Virus record (IMG/VR): IMGVR_UViG_3300042197_004825
Location: 1-48,512 of that record
Strand: one strand, 5' to 3'
Length of the DNA: 48,512 bases
Source of the DNA: a virus
Each line of letters starts with the position of its first letter. The stretch's first letter is position 1. Position numbers and translations under genes: made by a program. Under the pieces are notes generated by a model, which made no database searches, was not told where the DNA came from, and worked only from the letters and a program-made list of their open reading frames with translations. Below are positions 47,979 through 48,512 of this stretch, piece after piece.

Positions 47979-48512
47979 CTATAATAAAGAAGCTTCTCTA
48001 AAAGCATCATCTATTTGATTACTGTCTAATCCTAAAGCGGCTCCCAAAGTATTTATCATTGGGTGGTTCCTCTCAATATACGGAGCATATTCCCATTGAA
48101 CTTCTATTTGAGATTTAAGTAAAGGATCTGGAATTTGTGATATTAATTCATATATGCTGTTCATACTTATTCCGTGACTCACTAACCATAATCTTATTTG
48201 TGTGGCGGTTACTGTCTCCGGCACTGGAGAAGGCATAGGCGGTATCTTTTGCCATCCTTCTGGTAGTTTATCATTCGCAATAGCATAATAACCAATCGGA
48301 GGATCCCATCCGGCAGGCTGGTCTAACCTAACAAAAGTATCTACTAAGTTATCTTCTAGTCTAACAATAGCTAAAGATGTGGTATTCTCAGTAACACCAA
48401 AACGTTGTTCTACCGGTGTCTCCGCTGGAGTTTCTACCGGTGTCTCCGCTGGAGTTTCTACCGGTGTCTCCGCTGGAGTTTCTACCGGTGTCTCCGCTGG
48501 AGTTTCTACCGG
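47979..48512 (-). CDS. Partial structural protein with Pro/Thr/Glu repeat, entering from the right edge
   Basis: The frame stays open to position 48512, so only the C-terminal 177 residues are present. It begins with a tandem TPAETPVE repeat encoded by a 24-bp unit. Next come a short strand-rich segment (TSLAIVRLEDNLVDTFVRLD) and a compact C-terminal domain with TATQIRLWLVSHGISMNSIY. The latter is helical and ends DAFREASLL. An internal ATG at 48236 could start a shorter product but has no ribosome-binding site that stands out. It lies 22 nt upstream of the adhesin gene on the same strand. A fibre-tip, linker or fibre-assembly role is possible. Confidence 0.6.
   Translation of the reverse strand, partial: PVETPAETPVETPAETPVETPAETPVETPAETPVEQRFGVTENTTSLAIVRLEDNLVDTFVRLDQPAGWDPPIGYYAIANDKLPEGWQKIPPMPSPVPETVTATQIRLWLVSHGISMNSIYELISQIPDPLLKSQIEVQWEYAPYIERNHPMINTLGAALGLDSNQIDDAFREASLL
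48411..48512 (-). repeat. 24-bp tandem repeat coding for TPAETPVE
   Basis: Four full near-identical copies plus a partial one are visible up to the window edge. On the plus strand the unit is TACCGGTGTCTCCGCTGGAG followed by TTTC. The copies are identical at DNA level apart from the first junction, which suggests recent expansion. Confidence 0.9.

Noticed and set aside
48411-48512. CRISPR-like array suggested by regular repeats
   Set aside because: The copies are directly tandem without spacers and in frame with a protein.

Overview
This window looks like part of a large, AT-rich tailed phage (probably a T4-like or jumbo myovirus) that infects a Gram-negative host. No rRNA, tRNA, CRISPR array, transposase or integrase was seen. 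The phage assignment rests on a replication and recombination set of phage type: a DnaB-type helicase, a UvsY-like mediator, a gp32-like ssDNA-binding protein with a Zn motif and acidic tail, a UvsX/RecA recombinase, a Hel308-like helicase, a T4 gp1-like dNMP kinase, ThyA and DHFR. Phage-type families such as DUF6899 and very large adhesin-like structural proteins agree with it. The Gram-negative host is inferred from HldE, a heptosyltransferase-like GT9, an LpxH-like phosphatase and a lipobox lipoprotein.

Layout: (1) 1-6.7 kb: a probable DNA polymerase fragment leaves the left edge on the minus strand. A non-coding, locally GC-rich island follows that looks like a structured RNA. Then come a plus-strand run with a sulfotransferase, Nudix hydrolase, DnaB helicase, UvsY-like protein and an EndoIII-like glycosylase. 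(2) 6.6-9.9 kb: a 775-residue beta-propeller tail or adhesion protein and small genes. (3) 9.9-13.8 kb: the gp32-like ssb gene, a strong terminator, then uvsX. (4) 13.8-24.8 kb: small operons on both strands, including a DUF2459 membrane protein, amidoligase, Hel308-like helicase, dNMP kinase, cupin, a DUF262-like protein and a zinc-finger PD-(D/E)XK nuclease. (5) 24.8-32.6 kb: nucleotide metabolism (thyA, folA), a 2H phosphoesterase, bifunctional hldE, a patatin-like lipase, and several small proteins that share a short N-terminal tag resembling the T4 capsid-targeting sequence. A 55-residue, 12-cysteine lipoprotein lies here on the opposite strand. (6) 32.6-39.3 kb: a tight operon behind a near-consensus promoter that encodes PrkA kinase, the VWA protein YeaH (DUF444), a TPR-GT9 glycosyltransferase, SpoVR and an LpxH-like phosphatase. 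(7) 39.3-48.5 kb: a 2870-residue minus-strand adhesin made of two repeat families, preceded by another structural protein that enters from the right edge through a 24-bp tandem repeat.

The most striking content is the complete prkA-yeaH-spoVR set, normally a chromosomal stress or sporulation operon, carried in a phage and interleaved with envelope-sugar genes. Taken with hldE and the lipase, lipoprotein and LPS-type enzymes, the phage appears equipped to reprogramme host stress physiology and the cell envelope. That functional reading is inference. The gene identities rest on motifs visible in the translated sequence.
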